A DNA stretch of 64,000 nucleotides, taken from NCBI GenBank assembly GCA_027483605.1, contig JAIXUE010000003.1:31566-95565 (forward strand), written 5' to 3'. The position numbers and the translations under genes are program-made. Under the pieces are notes generated by a model, which saw only the letters and a list, made by a program, of their open reading frames with translations, had not been told where the DNA came from and did not search any database. Shown here piece by piece: positions 45,487-54,249 of this stretch. This DNA is from Cryomorphaceae bacterium (GTDB lineage Bacteria; Bacteroidota; Bacteroidia; Flavobacteriales_D; Crocinitomicaceae). The stretch's first letter is position 1; each line of letters opens with the position of its first letter.

Positions 45487-45753
45487 TTAAGTTTTTTGCG
45501 AATGCTCACTAGCTTGCATTTTAAAGTGGTCGAATTCAACCACTTTAAAATTCGGGTTATAGATCAACTCCCAAGTTCCTAAAAATTCGAGTGTATATCG
45601 TGTTCTTATCCAATTTTTGATCACATCTGCTGCACGACTTTCCTGAGATTTCCCTTTTGCCATATCTGTCAAACAGATATAATCATCGCCATTAAAAGAT
45701 GAAATGGATACAGCTAAATTTTGAATTGATATTAATTTATTCTTCCTAATCAT
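45487..45753 (-). pseudogene. Truncated KilA-N-domain protein
   Basis: 88 residues. The text IQNLAVSISSFNGDDYICLTDMAKGKSQESRAADVIKNWIRTRYTLEFLGTWELIYN is the opening of Bacteroidota KilA-N proteins, which normally run to about 270 residues, continuing after NPNFKVVEFDHFKMQA. Here the frame ends in unrelated SEHSQKT and a stop, and I found no continuation in the other frames. It is likely the stub of a phage- or plasmid-derived DNA-binding gene. It has an ATG start, so a short peptide may still be made. Confidence 0.65.
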
Positions 45754-45841
45754 TCGAAAATAATTCAGACCAATTAAATGAAAAAACTATCGTCAAGATT
45801 TATCAAGCCCTAATCCGTAAATTAGCGGAATCCAGAACCAC

Positions 45842-46468
45842 ATGAAACATCTCGTCGTCTTTTTAATGATCCTTGTAAGTTTGAGCTTAAGCGCACAAGT
45901 AAAAATCAATCCGATTGACTCCCTACCCGACAAGCAAAAAGCATATGGCGTTCGCTTGCTACCGAGCGTTGTGCCTCAATTTTATGGCCTTGCACTGGGT
46001 TTGGTTGGTTCTGATGCCATATGCAATTTGCCTTACACCAAAACCACCAACGGCATCAATATCCAACTTTTTGGAATGGGCTTTTTGGCTTTATTGAATC
46101 CGAAAGAGTTTTCCTATGAGGCCTTGTTCAACAAAGAAAGCGGCTGGATGCTCATTCCAAACACAACGCCAAAGGCAGTGCACAACGGGCTGCTCATCTC
46201 GGGTATTGGCACCACTACGGCTGTTTCAAACGGTTTTGTCATCAGTGGCTTGAGCAGCATGGGTAAATTGATGAATGGTTTGGCCATCACGGGGCTTCAA
46301 AATAAATACACCGAAGCAAATGGCATTTGTATTGCGCTCATCAATCAGTGCTACGCGCAAAACGGAATTCAAATTGGCTTGATCAATAGAAGCACCAAAC
46401 TCAAAGGCCTCCAAATTGGTCTTTGGAATATCAATGGCCAGCGAACGTTGCCTTTGATCAATTTCTAG
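45842..46468 (+). CDS. Surface-repeat protein of the LA_2272 type
   Basis: 208 residues with a signal peptide (VSLSLSAQV). Residues about 110-200 are built of short repeats of the form NG-L-x-I-S/T-G-L (HNGLLISGIGT, SNGFVISGLSS, MNGLAITGLQN) ending NGIQIGLINRSTKLKGLQIGLWN. These match the LA_2272-type surface repeat I know from Leptospira and Bacteroidota. Function unknown; probably outer-membrane or surface associated. Converges with the RCC1 gene (4-bp overlap). Confidence 0.75.
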   Translation: MKHLVVFLMILVSLSLSAQVKINPIDSLPDKQKAYGVRLLPSVVPQFYGLALGLVGSDAICNLPYTKTTNGINIQLFGMGFLALLNPKEFSYEALFNKESGWMLIPNTTPKAVHNGLLISGIGTTTAVSNGFVISGLSSMGKLMNGLAITGLQNKYTEANGICIALINQCYAQNGIQIGLINRSTKLKGLQIGLWNINGQRTLPLINF

Positions 46469-47901
46469 TTCACCACTAGCCTTTGGGTTGCGAGCTTTTC
46501 TCCCTCTTGATTCAGCAACTTGAAAAGATAGATTCCAGGGTTCAATTCAATATCTAAAGTTTGAGAAAATCCTGAATTTATCAGCATTTGCGTATATACG
46601 AGCTGCCCATTTAAATTGAAAAGCTGAATTGCTTGCCCTGCCTCAAAAGGCGCTTCGATGATGAATTTACCTGAACTGGGGTTTGGAAAAACAGAAAGAT
46701 CGATGCTTGGCGCTTCATCGACAGCCACTAAAGTAAATACAGAACAATTGAAGTTTGGAGATTCATTAAAATTACCAACTCCTAAATACCCCCAATGATT
46801 GAGACCAGCTGAACAAATTGATAATTTATTAGCAGTTAAACACAAAGTGTGGTAGCCAAATGGCAGGTCTGGCCCATCAAAAAAAGAAGGTCCAGAAACA
46901 ACTGCTACTTGGTCATAGGTCGCGCCATTGAGAGAAATAAGTGTTGGAGAGGTGATATTGCCTAAATTACCATTACCAAATTGGCCATCGCCATTGTAAC
47001 CCCAACCCCAGAGCGTCTTGTCATTCTTCAACCCTAGAAAAAAAGTAGACCCATTGTAAATTTTTGACCAATCGTAGTCAAAACCTAATTGCGTCGGTAC
47101 CGAACGATCATAGTTATCACCAAAGCCTAAAAATCCACTATAATTAAAGCCCCAAACCCAAAGTGAGCCATTGATATGAATTGCGGCCGAAGTGTTATTT
47201 CCTGCACAAACATATTGGTATAAAAAAGGATCGTAAATAATTGGCGTGTTTTGTATGGTTCCAGAATTTGCTCCCCAACTAGATTGCCCCCAAAAATACA
47301 TATGACCAGCACTATCTAAACCTAAAGCGTGTCGAGTACCGCACGATACTTGTTTCCAGCTGGAACTTGAGCCCACCTGGGTCGGTGTTTCTACCCATGA
47401 AGTAGTATCATTCAAACCTAGTTGCCCAAAGTTATTCGCCCCCCAAGTCCATAAGGTGCCATCTGCTTTAATTGCTGCATAAAAATTATATCCTGCAGAT
47501 ACAGAGACAAAATTAGAGTCCTCACCAATCTGTTCTGGCGTATAAACAAGCTCAGGATTACTGGCATTTACATTTTTTTTACAGCCCCAGCCCCAAATAG
47601 TGCCATTGGCTCTAATTGCAACGGTATATGCTTCGGCGCAATCAACTGCAATCCAATCTTGGTAAGGCGTTTCAACTTGCACAGGAACATTGTTATAGGC
47701 AAGACCAGGGCCACCATTGAAAGATGCTGTTCCTATACCCAACTGCGCAAAGTTATTTACACCCCAAGACCATAAAGTACCTTCTGAATGCAGCGCCACA
47801 CTAAACCCAGGTCCAACAGTGACTGTTTTCCAAGTCCCTTGAGCGAAAAATGTTTGAGATAGCGTTAAAAAAAGAAATAGAAGGTATAGTTTGTTCATCA
47901 C
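46465..47901 (-). CDS. T9SS-sorted RCC1-repeat beta-propeller protein
   Basis: 478 residues. Signal peptide (LTLSQTFFAQ), then about seven RCC1-type repeats recognisable by LW-x-WG...LG-x-G: LWSWGVNNFAQLGIG, LWTWGANNFGQLGL, LWVWGFNYSGFLGFG, LWGWGYNGDGQFGNG and others, which would make a seven-bladed propeller. The type IX sorting domain starts at SVFPNPSSGKFIIEAP. Likely a surface-exposed binding protein; ligand unknown. Confidence 0.88.
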   Translation of the reverse strand: MMNKLYLLFLFLTLSQTFFAQGTWKTVTVGPGFSVALHSEGTLWSWGVNNFAQLGIGTASFNGGPGLAYNNVPVQVETPYQDWIAVDCAEAYTVAIRANGTIWGWGCKKNVNASNPELVYTPEQIGEDSNFVSVSAGYNFYAAIKADGTLWTWGANNFGQLGLNDTTSWVETPTQVGSSSSWKQVSCGTRHALGLDSAGHMYFWGQSSWGANSGTIQNTPIIYDPFLYQYVCAGNNTSAAIHINGSLWVWGFNYSGFLGFGDNYDRSVPTQLGFDYDWSKIYNGSTFFLGLKNDKTLWGWGYNGDGQFGNGNLGNITSPTLISLNGATYDQVAVVSGPSFFDGPDLPFGYHTLCLTANKLSICSAGLNHWGYLGVGNFNESPNFNCSVFTLVAVDEAPSIDLSVFPNPSSGKFIIEAPFEAGQAIQLFNLNGQLVYTQMLINSGFSQTLDIELNPGIYLFKLLNQEGEKLATQRLVVN

Positions 47902-47950
47902 ACATTATTTTTAATACATACGAATTTGATGTGCAAAAAGGGGTGTAGTA

Positions 47951-48697
47951 TTAAGTTTTACCCTGAAGCCTGGTGTTTCTGCGCGCTAGTTTCTGTTCGA
48001 GCAAACCTTCTTTCTCCGCTTGAATTTCTTCGTTGGTGCGCGGTTTGTAAAAGCCGTCGAGGATACTGAGCCGCATGAGTTCGTTGGAGGTTTTGACCTG
48101 ATAGGCTTTCAGTAGCCTGGTGCGAATCAGGTCAACAGTTTTTTTGGAGACATGAATTTGTTCGGCGATGTACTTGCTGGTAAAGCCATCACAGAGCAGT
48201 TGGAGCACTTTAAGGTCTCTATCTGAAAAACCTTTTTCGAGTTGCATCTGCTGCAACTCATTGATGTGGTGTTTTTTGCTTGCGAATGAACTTTCGGCGA
48301 AGGCACTCAGGTAAGCTCCATTTTGCTGAACTTGTATGATGGCTTCCATCATTTCGGAGAGGGAACATTCCTTGAGTAAGTAAGATGCTGCACCCAAACG
48401 CAGACACTCCAGCGCAATTTCTGGGTCGTCGTGCATGGAGAGCATGATTGCTTTGACGTCTGGATAGCGCGTACTCAGCTGTTGTAAGGTTTCTACGCCA
48501 TTCAGCTGAGGCATTTCGATATCCAGCAAGACGATATCAATAGGTTGTTGCGAGAGCTGCGCTAAGAAATCTTGACCATTGTTGGCAATGATGAGTAATT
48601 CAACTTGTGGATATTCGCGCAACATACTTGCCAAACCTTGGCGGACAATCGCGTGGTCGTCTACGAGTGCCAGACGAATCGCTTCAGATTGTGGCAT
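47951..48697 (-). CDS. Response regulator, NarL/LuxR type
   Basis: 248 residues. Receiver domain (about 6-125) with acidic pair in LALVDDHAIVRQ, phospho-acceptor Asp59 in VLLDIEMPQ, and the Lys in YLLKECS. The LuxR-type HTH (about 155-220; DRDLKVLQLLCDGFTSKYIAEQIHVSKKTVDLIRTRLL) is followed by a charged tail of about 28 residues. Its start overlaps the end of the kinase gene by 14 bp, so it is the kinase's partner. The HTH and tail are nearly copied in the gene at 50222-50716. Confidence 0.93.
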   Translation of the reverse strand: MPQSEAIRLALVDDHAIVRQGLASMLREYPQVELLIIANNGQDFLAQLSQQPIDIVLLDIEMPQLNGVETLQQLSTRYPDVKAIMLSMHDDPEIALECLRLGAASYLLKECSLSEMMEAIIQVQQNGAYLSAFAESSFASKKHHINELQQMQLEKGFSDRDLKVLQLLCDGFTSKYIAEQIHVSKKTVDLIRTRLLKAYQVKTSNELMRLSILDGFYKPRTNEEIQAEKEGLLEQKLARRNTRLQGKT

Positions 48698-49511
48698 GTG
48701 ACAGGTTTTGGATTGCTAAATAAATTTGCCCTTTATTGGCAAGACATTCAAAAGAAAGCACGGCCTGAATTTGGGCACAACGGTAACTGATATTTTGCAT
48801 GCCCAGACCAGTGGAAGTAGCTTGCAAGACTTCAAACTCTTGCTGCGTTAGCGCTGCGCCATCGTGTTCAATCAATAATTGCAGCCCGTCGTTGGCATCT
48901 TTGAGTTCCATCCGCACAGATTTCGGATGGCTGTGCTTGATCAGGTTTGTCATGAGCTCGCTGGCGATATAAAAAAAGTGTGTCATGGTTTGCTCCTCCA
49001 AGACGATAAATTCTGGCAAATCTGACACAAATACAAATTTTTCACTGAGGGCATTTGTTTTTTGTTGTCCCATGCGCTCCAATCCTTTGGCTAAGCCAAA
49101 TTTCTTGAGGTAAAATGGCGTTAAATCTTTGCTGATGGTTCGGATTTCTTCAATGCTTTGCTGAATGAGTTCAGTGGCATTATGGAGCGCTGTTTTTTGT
49201 GTGGTTTCAGTCAAATTCGCCTCCTGTATCAGTTGCAAATTTTTCTGAGCCATAGAGAGCAAGGCACCGAGATCGTCGTGAAGAATCCGGGCAATTTTAC
49301 CGCGCTCACTCTCTTGCGTCGCAACTGTTATGGCAAGTTTGTCATTATGTTGCCGCTCAATCTCTTCTTGCAAGAGTTGTGCACCAAGCGCCGTAATTTG
49401 TCTGTTTTTATTAGCAAGTATTACCATGCCAATGCCCATAGCAAACGCAAATAACATCCCTAAAATGATCAATATGGTCAGTTCTTGCGATTCATTCATG
49501 GAGATCAGCAT
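48684..49511 (-). CDS. Sensor-domain-less histidine kinase (HisKA_3 / NarX type)
   Basis: 275 residues, or 271 if the second ATG (49499) is used; both overlap the gene upstream. One N-terminal membrane helix (LTILIILGMLFAFAMGIGMVILA), a short linker, the HisKA_3 dimerisation helix with His78 in RILHDDLGALLSMAQ, and a HATPase_c domain with N box SELMTNLIKHSHP and G box GLGMQNI. There is no periplasmic or PAS/GAF sensor domain, so input must come from the helix, a partner or the cytoplasm. The polytopic protein encoded just upstream is the obvious candidate. It phosphorylates the regulator at 47951-48697. Confidence 0.9.
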   Translation of the reverse strand: MLISMNESQELTILIILGMLFAFAMGIGMVILANKNRQITALGAQLLQEEIERQHNDKLAITVATQESERGKIARILHDDLGALLSMAQKNLQLIQEANLTETTQKTALHNATELIQQSIEEIRTISKDLTPFYLKKFGLAKGLERMGQQKTNALSEKFVFVSDLPEFIVLEEQTMTHFFYIASELMTNLIKHSHPKSVRMELKDANDGLQLLIEHDGAALTQQEFEVLQATSTGLGMQNISYRCAQIQAVLSFECLANKGQIYLAIQNLSHATI

Positions 49512-50181
49512 TTTTGCGCAATAAATAAAGTATGTAAATGAAGGTCAGATACATACTGATAAACAGGAGGTATAGAATGGAAAAAACAACGACGGCTAAG
49601 AAATAGGTGTAGCGGATTTCATCTTCAAACACTACAAAAATGAGCATAACCATCGAAAAGATGAGAAAAACAGAACAAATCAGAAACTGTATACGTGCAA
49701 GACGCGCACCTTCTTTGATGAGTGCCACATAAAAAAGCAAACTGAAACTCACGTATTGAAAAACACTGAAAATCCAGTTGTTTTCAAAGATATTTTGCAT
49801 GTAGAGCTCTTGACCAATGAAAACAATTAATATTAGCAAAAAGGCCTGCCAGCGATAGCGCGCCAACGCTTGCCAAATTGTCGATAACATATAAAAGACA
49901 AGGTAAGCTTCTATCGGCATGATAAAATGCGTTGCCGGAAACACGGTATGGTAAAGCGAACAAACATATTCGTAAACCGGGCGATTGACGCCGTTAAACA
50001 CGAGATAGACAACAAAGGCCTTTACAAATTCAGACTTCGGCAACTGCTTGTAAAACAGCAAATAAAGTACTGGAATAATTATTTCTAACCAGTAATTGAT
50101 GTACCAAAGCACATCTAAATAAATGGGTAGTTGCATGGGCATTGTACTAACTAAATTACGCAATTGCTGCGCTATTCGCAC
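49492..50181 (-). CDS. Polytopic membrane protein of the kinase operon, unknown
   Basis: 229 residues with about seven membrane segments and short loops, rich in Tyr and Phe (LWYINYWLEIIIPVLYLLFY, YEYVCSLYHTVFPATHFIMP). Its stop lies inside the start of the kinase gene, so it is co-translated with it. I do not recognise the family. Topology (seven helices, no large loops) and position suggest it is the missing sensory part of the kinase. The start could also be one of the internal ATGs (MPMQLPIYLD). Confidence 0.8.
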   Translation of the reverse strand: MRIAQQLRNLVSTMPMQLPIYLDVLWYINYWLEIIIPVLYLLFYKQLPKSEFVKAFVVYLVFNGVNRPVYEYVCSLYHTVFPATHFIMPIEAYLVFYMLSTIWQALARYRWQAFLLILIVFIGQELYMQNIFENNWIFSVFQYVSFSLLFYVALIKEGARLARIQFLICSVFLIFSMVMLIFVVFEDEIRYTYFLAVVVFSILYLLFISMYLTFIYILYLLRKNADLHE

Positions 50182-50221
50182 TACCCGACAGTACTTTTAG
50201 AACATGTTCTAAAAAATTCGT

Positions 50222-50716
50222 CTATTTCAATCTAGTTAATCTCCTTTCTTCTCTTTGTTGGGCCAAACCATCCTTCTCTGCTTGAATGGCTTCATTGGTG
50301 CGCGGGGTGTACAAGCCGTCAATGATACTCAGCCTGATGAGCTCATTGGAAGTTCTTACTTCATAAGCTCTTAATAATTTGGTCCGAATAAGGTCTACTG
50401 TTTTTTTGGATACATGCAATTGCTCGCCGATTTCTTTGCTTGTAAAACCATCGCAAAGTGCATGCAGTACCTTGAGGTCTCTATCGGTAATCCCTTTAGC
50501 CTGCAGTTGTTCCTCAAGCTGAACTACCCTACTCAGCGGTCTGGTTTGGTAATATCGTTTCAATTCATCGAGCAGGATTTCATGAATAGCATCTGTTTGG
50601 TTCAATCCATTGACAACGACTTCTAATATGTCAACCTCTATTTGCTGTCGTGTGAATTGTGCAAGCAACGCGTCGTCAAGAAGGGTAAATCTGATGGTGT
50701 AATTTTGTTCTAGCAT
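50222..50716 (-). CDS. LuxR-type regulator with reduced receiver
   Basis: 164 residues from the ATG at 50716 (173 from the track start). The C-terminal 90 residues (DRDLKVLHALCDGFTSKEIGEQLHVSKKTVDLIRTKLL and tail) are roughly 70 percent identical by eye to those of the response regulator at 47951-48697. The N-terminal part starts like a receiver (TIRFTLLDDALLAQF beside IRLALVDDHAIVRQ) but is only about 75 residues long and lacks the Asp59-equivalent region. It appears to be a duplicated regulator that lost most of its receiver and hence phosphorylation. 40 bp separate it from the membrane-protein gene, on the same strand. Confidence 0.85.
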   Translation of the reverse strand: MLEQNYTIRFTLLDDALLAQFTRQQIEVDILEVVVNGLNQTDAIHEILLDELKRYYQTRPLSRVVQLEEQLQAKGITDRDLKVLHALCDGFTSKEIGEQLHVSKKTVDLIRTKLLRAYEVRTSNELIRLSIIDGLYTPRTNEAIQAEKDGLAQQREERRLTRLK

Positions 50717-50861
50717 GAAATAAGTCTCGGTTACAAAAAACAATTTGTATCCAAATACGCTTATTTTCTCGTTTTAGTATCCGGCGCTTTTGATTTAGAA
50801 CAGAGTCCTAAAATAATGCCGCAATGGCTGCGTTCTAGTCACCAATTATTAATTTTACAGG

Positions 50862-52208
50862 ATGAGATTTTTTGCTATTAGTTTTTTGTTTATTGCATTT
50901 CAGGGCTTAGCGCAGAGTATCAACTACAATGATGTTGGTGTCATCATCAATCTCAATAGCCCAGCTTCAATGCAAATTGGAAGTCATTTTAAAAATGCGC
51001 GCAACATCCCTACCCAGAACATGATTTATGTGAGTGTCCCCACTACTGAGGTCATTAACGATATCGAATTTGAGCAATTGCGCACGCAAATCGAAAATTA
51101 CCTCACGAGCCAAAACCTCCAAAACCAACTCAATTATCTAGTCACTACCAAAGGTATTCCGCTCAAACGCAATGGCATCGATTGCATCGTGAACACCAAC
51201 CAAGGCGACTGCGGTTCTGTAGATCAAGAATTGAGCCTCATCCTTGGGCCTCATGCGGGCGGAATCGGCGCCACAAACGGCTACAGTAATCCTTATTATA
51301 ATGAAAACACACACTTTTCACGTGCACAATTCGGCATTTATTTAGTGACCCGCCTCGATGGCTATGAACTTACCGACGTCATTTCTCTGATAGACAGAAG
51401 CGGCCCCAATACAGGCGTTAATCAGCAAGAAGCGCAGGTTGTGTTGGATATTTTTGAAACTACCTCCATCGATACTTTCTATTTTATCGACAATTTTTTG
51501 GAACCTAGCCAATTAGAGCTTCAAAATCAAAACTGGAATAGCACTACTGATTATCAAATTGGGACCCCAAGCTCTGTTCAAAATGCTTTGGCATATATTG
51601 GCATAGGCCATGGCCCAACAGATTCAGTAGTATTGAACTACAAATGGCTGCCCGGCTCATTTAGCTCCATGAACACCTGTAGCGGCGCACATACCTTTAA
51701 CATAAGCAGTAATCCGACCGATCAATTTTTACTTGCCCAATTGATCCAAGACGGCTGCACAGCTGCACACGGCTATGTCAATTGCATGTACTTTTCTCAA
51801 CTTTTAGAGACTGACATTATGCTCAATCGCTATTTAAATCCGAACGCAGGCTATAATTTAGCCGAAAGTTATTTCATGGCTGAGCGCTTTTTATCCCATC
51901 AGAGCGTAATCATCGGCGACCCTAAAGCATCTGTTATCATCGATCATACGGCTGGTATTACAGAGCCAAACGCTAGCTCACTCACCCTCTATCCCAACCC
52001 GAGCCTTGGCGTTTTCAGATTCAAAGGCTTGGCAGCTTTATCGGGCCAACTGCGCATTGTGGTAAGCAACACCTACGGGCAAATTGTTTGGGAAGAAAGC
52101 ATCACCGACGCCTACCAGCAATTCACGATAGAAAGCCCCGGCGTCTATTTGGTCAGTATCTTTGAAAACGACCAGTTACTGCAAACTTTTAAACTTTTGA
52201 GGTATTAG
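50862..52208 (+). CDS. T9SS-sorted TIGR03790-like secreted protein
   Basis: 448 residues: signal peptide (AFQGLAQS), a body with NDVGVIINLNSPASMQIGSHFKNARNIP and NYLVTTKGIPLKRNG, which resembles the TIGR03790 family of uncharacterised exported proteins, and a sorting domain starting TLYPNPSLGVFRFKG. The later SNPTDQFLLAQLIQDGCTAAHGYVNCMYF is also in the manner of that family (conserved GCTAxxGYV). The family designation is from memory and not certain. No catalytic role is known to me. Confidence 0.75.
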   Translation: MRFFAISFLFIAFQGLAQSINYNDVGVIINLNSPASMQIGSHFKNARNIPTQNMIYVSVPTTEVINDIEFEQLRTQIENYLTSQNLQNQLNYLVTTKGIPLKRNGIDCIVNTNQGDCGSVDQELSLILGPHAGGIGATNGYSNPYYNENTHFSRAQFGIYLVTRLDGYELTDVISLIDRSGPNTGVNQQEAQVVLDIFETTSIDTFYFIDNFLEPSQLELQNQNWNSTTDYQIGTPSSVQNALAYIGIGHGPTDSVVLNYKWLPGSFSSMNTCSGAHTFNISSNPTDQFLLAQLIQDGCTAAHGYVNCMYFSQLLETDIMLNRYLNPNAGYNLAESYFMAERFLSHQSVIIGDPKASVIIDHTAGITEPNASSLTLYPNPSLGVFRFKGLAALSGQLRIVVSNTYGQIVWEESITDAYQQFTIESPGVYLVSIFENDQLLQTFKLLRY

Positions 52209-52285
52209 CATTCGGTTTTGGGAAATATCTTTTAATTTAACTTCATGTTTTTGAAGTTGAAATTGGTTGAAATCAAAGCGAAATT

Positions 52286-53359
52286 ATGAAGCATCAAATT
52301 GTCATCTTATTATTTATTTTATCCTTCTCAAGGATCAGTTTTGCTAGCCAGAATGCGTATTACGACCTCATTAATTTAGCAGAAGAAACGTTTGTAAAAA
52401 AGAAAAATCAAGAATGTTTTGCATTTTACGACCAAGCTTTTGAGGTGAAGAAAGCCAAGCACTTTGCTAAAGACGCCTATGTTGCTGCAGAAATCGCTTA
52501 TTACTTAAAGGATGACGAGCTTGTCAAGAAGTACTTTAAAAAAGCCTTCGAACTCGGGATGCCATTTTCGGCAATACATTCCGGCAGCATCTTCAGTAAC
52601 CTTGAAAAAACGAGTCTTTACCCTGAAATCACAAGAATATATAAAACTTGTAAGAAACCAACTTTTGACCTTGAAACCAGAGAGCGGGTCTACACCTATT
52701 GCTTTGCTTCTGATAGCATTAAATTTTTGTTGCGACCTAATTTACCGCAACAAGATCAAGCTTATCATCAACTTGAAAATGAATTCAGGGCTTATTTATT
52801 TGACGAATTCCTATCAAAAGGACAATTTCCGAATGAAAACATGATTGGCATAGCCAGTGATTCGCTTTTTTCTGACTTTCTTAAAAGAAACAATAAGGTC
52901 GATCAATGGCAACAAGCGGCTATCAAAATGTTCGGAAGCGATGAGCCAGAGGTGATGGAAAACAATTTTGTTTCAAAGTTTTCTTTTTCAGTTTTGCTGC
53001 ACTCGCATTGTTCTTTCCCTAAATTTCAGCCTTATTTGTTGAAAGCGGTAGAAAATGGCTACATGCAACCGAGCGAATACGCACTATTGAAAGAGACGAG
53101 TATTTTATGGAATCAGGATTCTAAAAATCCTTGGGATGACTGCAAGCTGGAGCTCAACAAGGCCTATTTTAACATTTTAAGTTTCGATCCATACAAGAAA
53201 AACCAAACCTACGTTGATCCCAAAAACAAAGAGCTCATGCTACTTGTCGAACAAAATAGAGCCGCAATTCATATGCAAAAATGGAGCGTCGATAACGAAA
53301 AAATAAAGTTGCAGAAAGAACTGGGAATCCGATTTTTCTTTGGATTTTTAATTAGATAG
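52286..53359 (+). CDS. Exported TPR-like protein, unknown function
   Basis: 357 residues with a signal peptide (SFSRISFASQ). The N-terminal third has TPR-like helices (FVKKKNQECFAFYDQAFEVKK, DAYVAAEIAYYLKDDELVKKYFKKAFELG). The rest is helical with no known motif. No sorting domain. Similar in kind, though not clearly in sequence, to the protein at 44272-45435. Likely periplasmic. Confidence 0.7.
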   Translation: MKHQIVILLFILSFSRISFASQNAYYDLINLAEETFVKKKNQECFAFYDQAFEVKKAKHFAKDAYVAAEIAYYLKDDELVKKYFKKAFELGMPFSAIHSGSIFSNLEKTSLYPEITRIYKTCKKPTFDLETRERVYTYCFASDSIKFLLRPNLPQQDQAYHQLENEFRAYLFDEFLSKGQFPNENMIGIASDSLFSDFLKRNNKVDQWQQAAIKMFGSDEPEVMENNFVSKFSFSVLLHSHCSFPKFQPYLLKAVENGYMQPSEYALLKETSILWNQDSKNPWDDCKLELNKAYFNILSFDPYKKNQTYVDPKNKELMLLVEQNRAAIHMQKWSVDNEKIKLQKELGIRFFFGFLIR

Positions 53360-53397
53360 TGACCTACTCCACCACCAAGGTTGATGATTCCAGCACC

Positions 53398-53646
53398 TTA
53401 TAGTTTGCATTTGAACGGAATCAAATCTTTTGATATGATATCCTCATTTGTTGATCTAAAAACACTTTTGATTTCTTCTTTAGAATAATTACTAATTGTT
53501 TTCTTTGAATAAATGGAGGAAATTATAATTTTACTGCTTCTTTCAGAAATGATGAAATAAAGGCGATAGCCTCCACTTTTTTCGTTGAGAATTGAATTTG
53601 TCACTCTGGATTTTTTAATAGTCGAGTTTTTTCCTTTTGGCCCCAA
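53398..53646 (-). CDS. RelE/ParE-like toxin, N-terminus incomplete (probable remnant)
   Basis: 82 residues from a TTG at 53646. The segment EKSGGYRLYFIISERSSKIIISSIYSKKTISNYSKEEI fits the C-terminal half of RelE/ParE-type toxins of Bacteroidota (KSGGxRxIyfi...YsKsexxnis). The open frame continues upstream of the TTG to a stop at 53746-53748, and that part (KPTKNVKQDICSFFIELETIENVRN) also fits the family, but no ATG/GTG is in the frame and the usual first 15-20 residues are missing. Either decayed or expressed in an unusual way. The gene before it on the same strand is not a recognised antitoxin. Confidence 0.5.
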   Translation of the reverse strand: MGPKGKNSTIKKSRVTNSILNEKSGGYRLYFIISERSSKIIISSIYSKKTISNYSKEEIKSVFRSTNEDIISKDLIPFKCKL

Positions 53647-53737
53647 GGTTTCATCAACATTCCTGACATTTTCTATGGTTTCAAGCTCAATAAAAAAACT
53701 ACAAATATCCTGTTTGACATTTTTTGTAGGTTTCTTC

Positions 53738-54187
53738 TTAGAAAGCTAAACCACCTTCAATACTTGCCGCAATAGAATGCCATTCGTCGTCGTGTTTTAA
53801 AGCAAGACTAGATAGCATGTCTTCGGCGGCTTCTTGCATTTCTGAAATTACTGTTGCAAAATTTTCGAGTGTAGATTTCAGGGAAACTTTAAAGAATTCT
53901 TGTGTGGCAAAAACGACATGGAATTCTTTTGATTTCTCAACTAGAACGAGCATCAGCGCGGCAATATTTTTATACACCGATTCTTGATCAGGGCTGCAGG
54001 AAGAAAGTTCTGAAATTTGAGCAAAGGCGCTATTGTTGATTTCATGACCCAATTTAATGAGTACTTCAAAATGCTTTTTAACCTTATTAGACGAGTCTAG
54101 TAGCTCATTGATATCATGAGAAATAATACCAGATTGCTCTTCGTATTTTTGGATGTTCTTACTGATTTTACTTACCGCTGTTTCCAT
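53738..54187 (-). CDS. Small helical protein, unknown
   Basis: 149 residues, soluble, almost fully alpha-helical by composition, with heptad-like spacing (ISKNIQKYEEQSGIISHDINELLDSSNKVKKHFEVLIKLG). No family recognised. It sits immediately upstream of the incomplete RelE-like reading frame on the same strand; if that pair ever formed a toxin-antitoxin module this would be an unusual antitoxin, but nothing in the sequence shows DNA binding. Confidence 0.6.
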   Translation of the reverse strand: METAVSKISKNIQKYEEQSGIISHDINELLDSSNKVKKHFEVLIKLGHEINNSAFAQISELSSCSPDQESVYKNIAALMLVLVEKSKEFHVVFATQEFFKVSLKSTLENFATVISEMQEAAEDMLSSLALKHDDEWHSIAASIEGGLAF

Positions 54188-54249
54188 GACTAGACAATTG
54201 TAAATTTACCAAATTATTTGCGTATCAGAACGTTGATAATTTGATTTTA

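Noticed and set aside
45825-45840. CTAAT/ATTAG inverted repeat before the LA_2272-type gene
   Set aside because: Only 5-bp arms in AT-rich DNA; expected by chance.
46765-47880. Regular spacing of similar segments suggesting a repeat array
   Set aside because: Explained by the RCC1 repeats of the encoded propeller protein.
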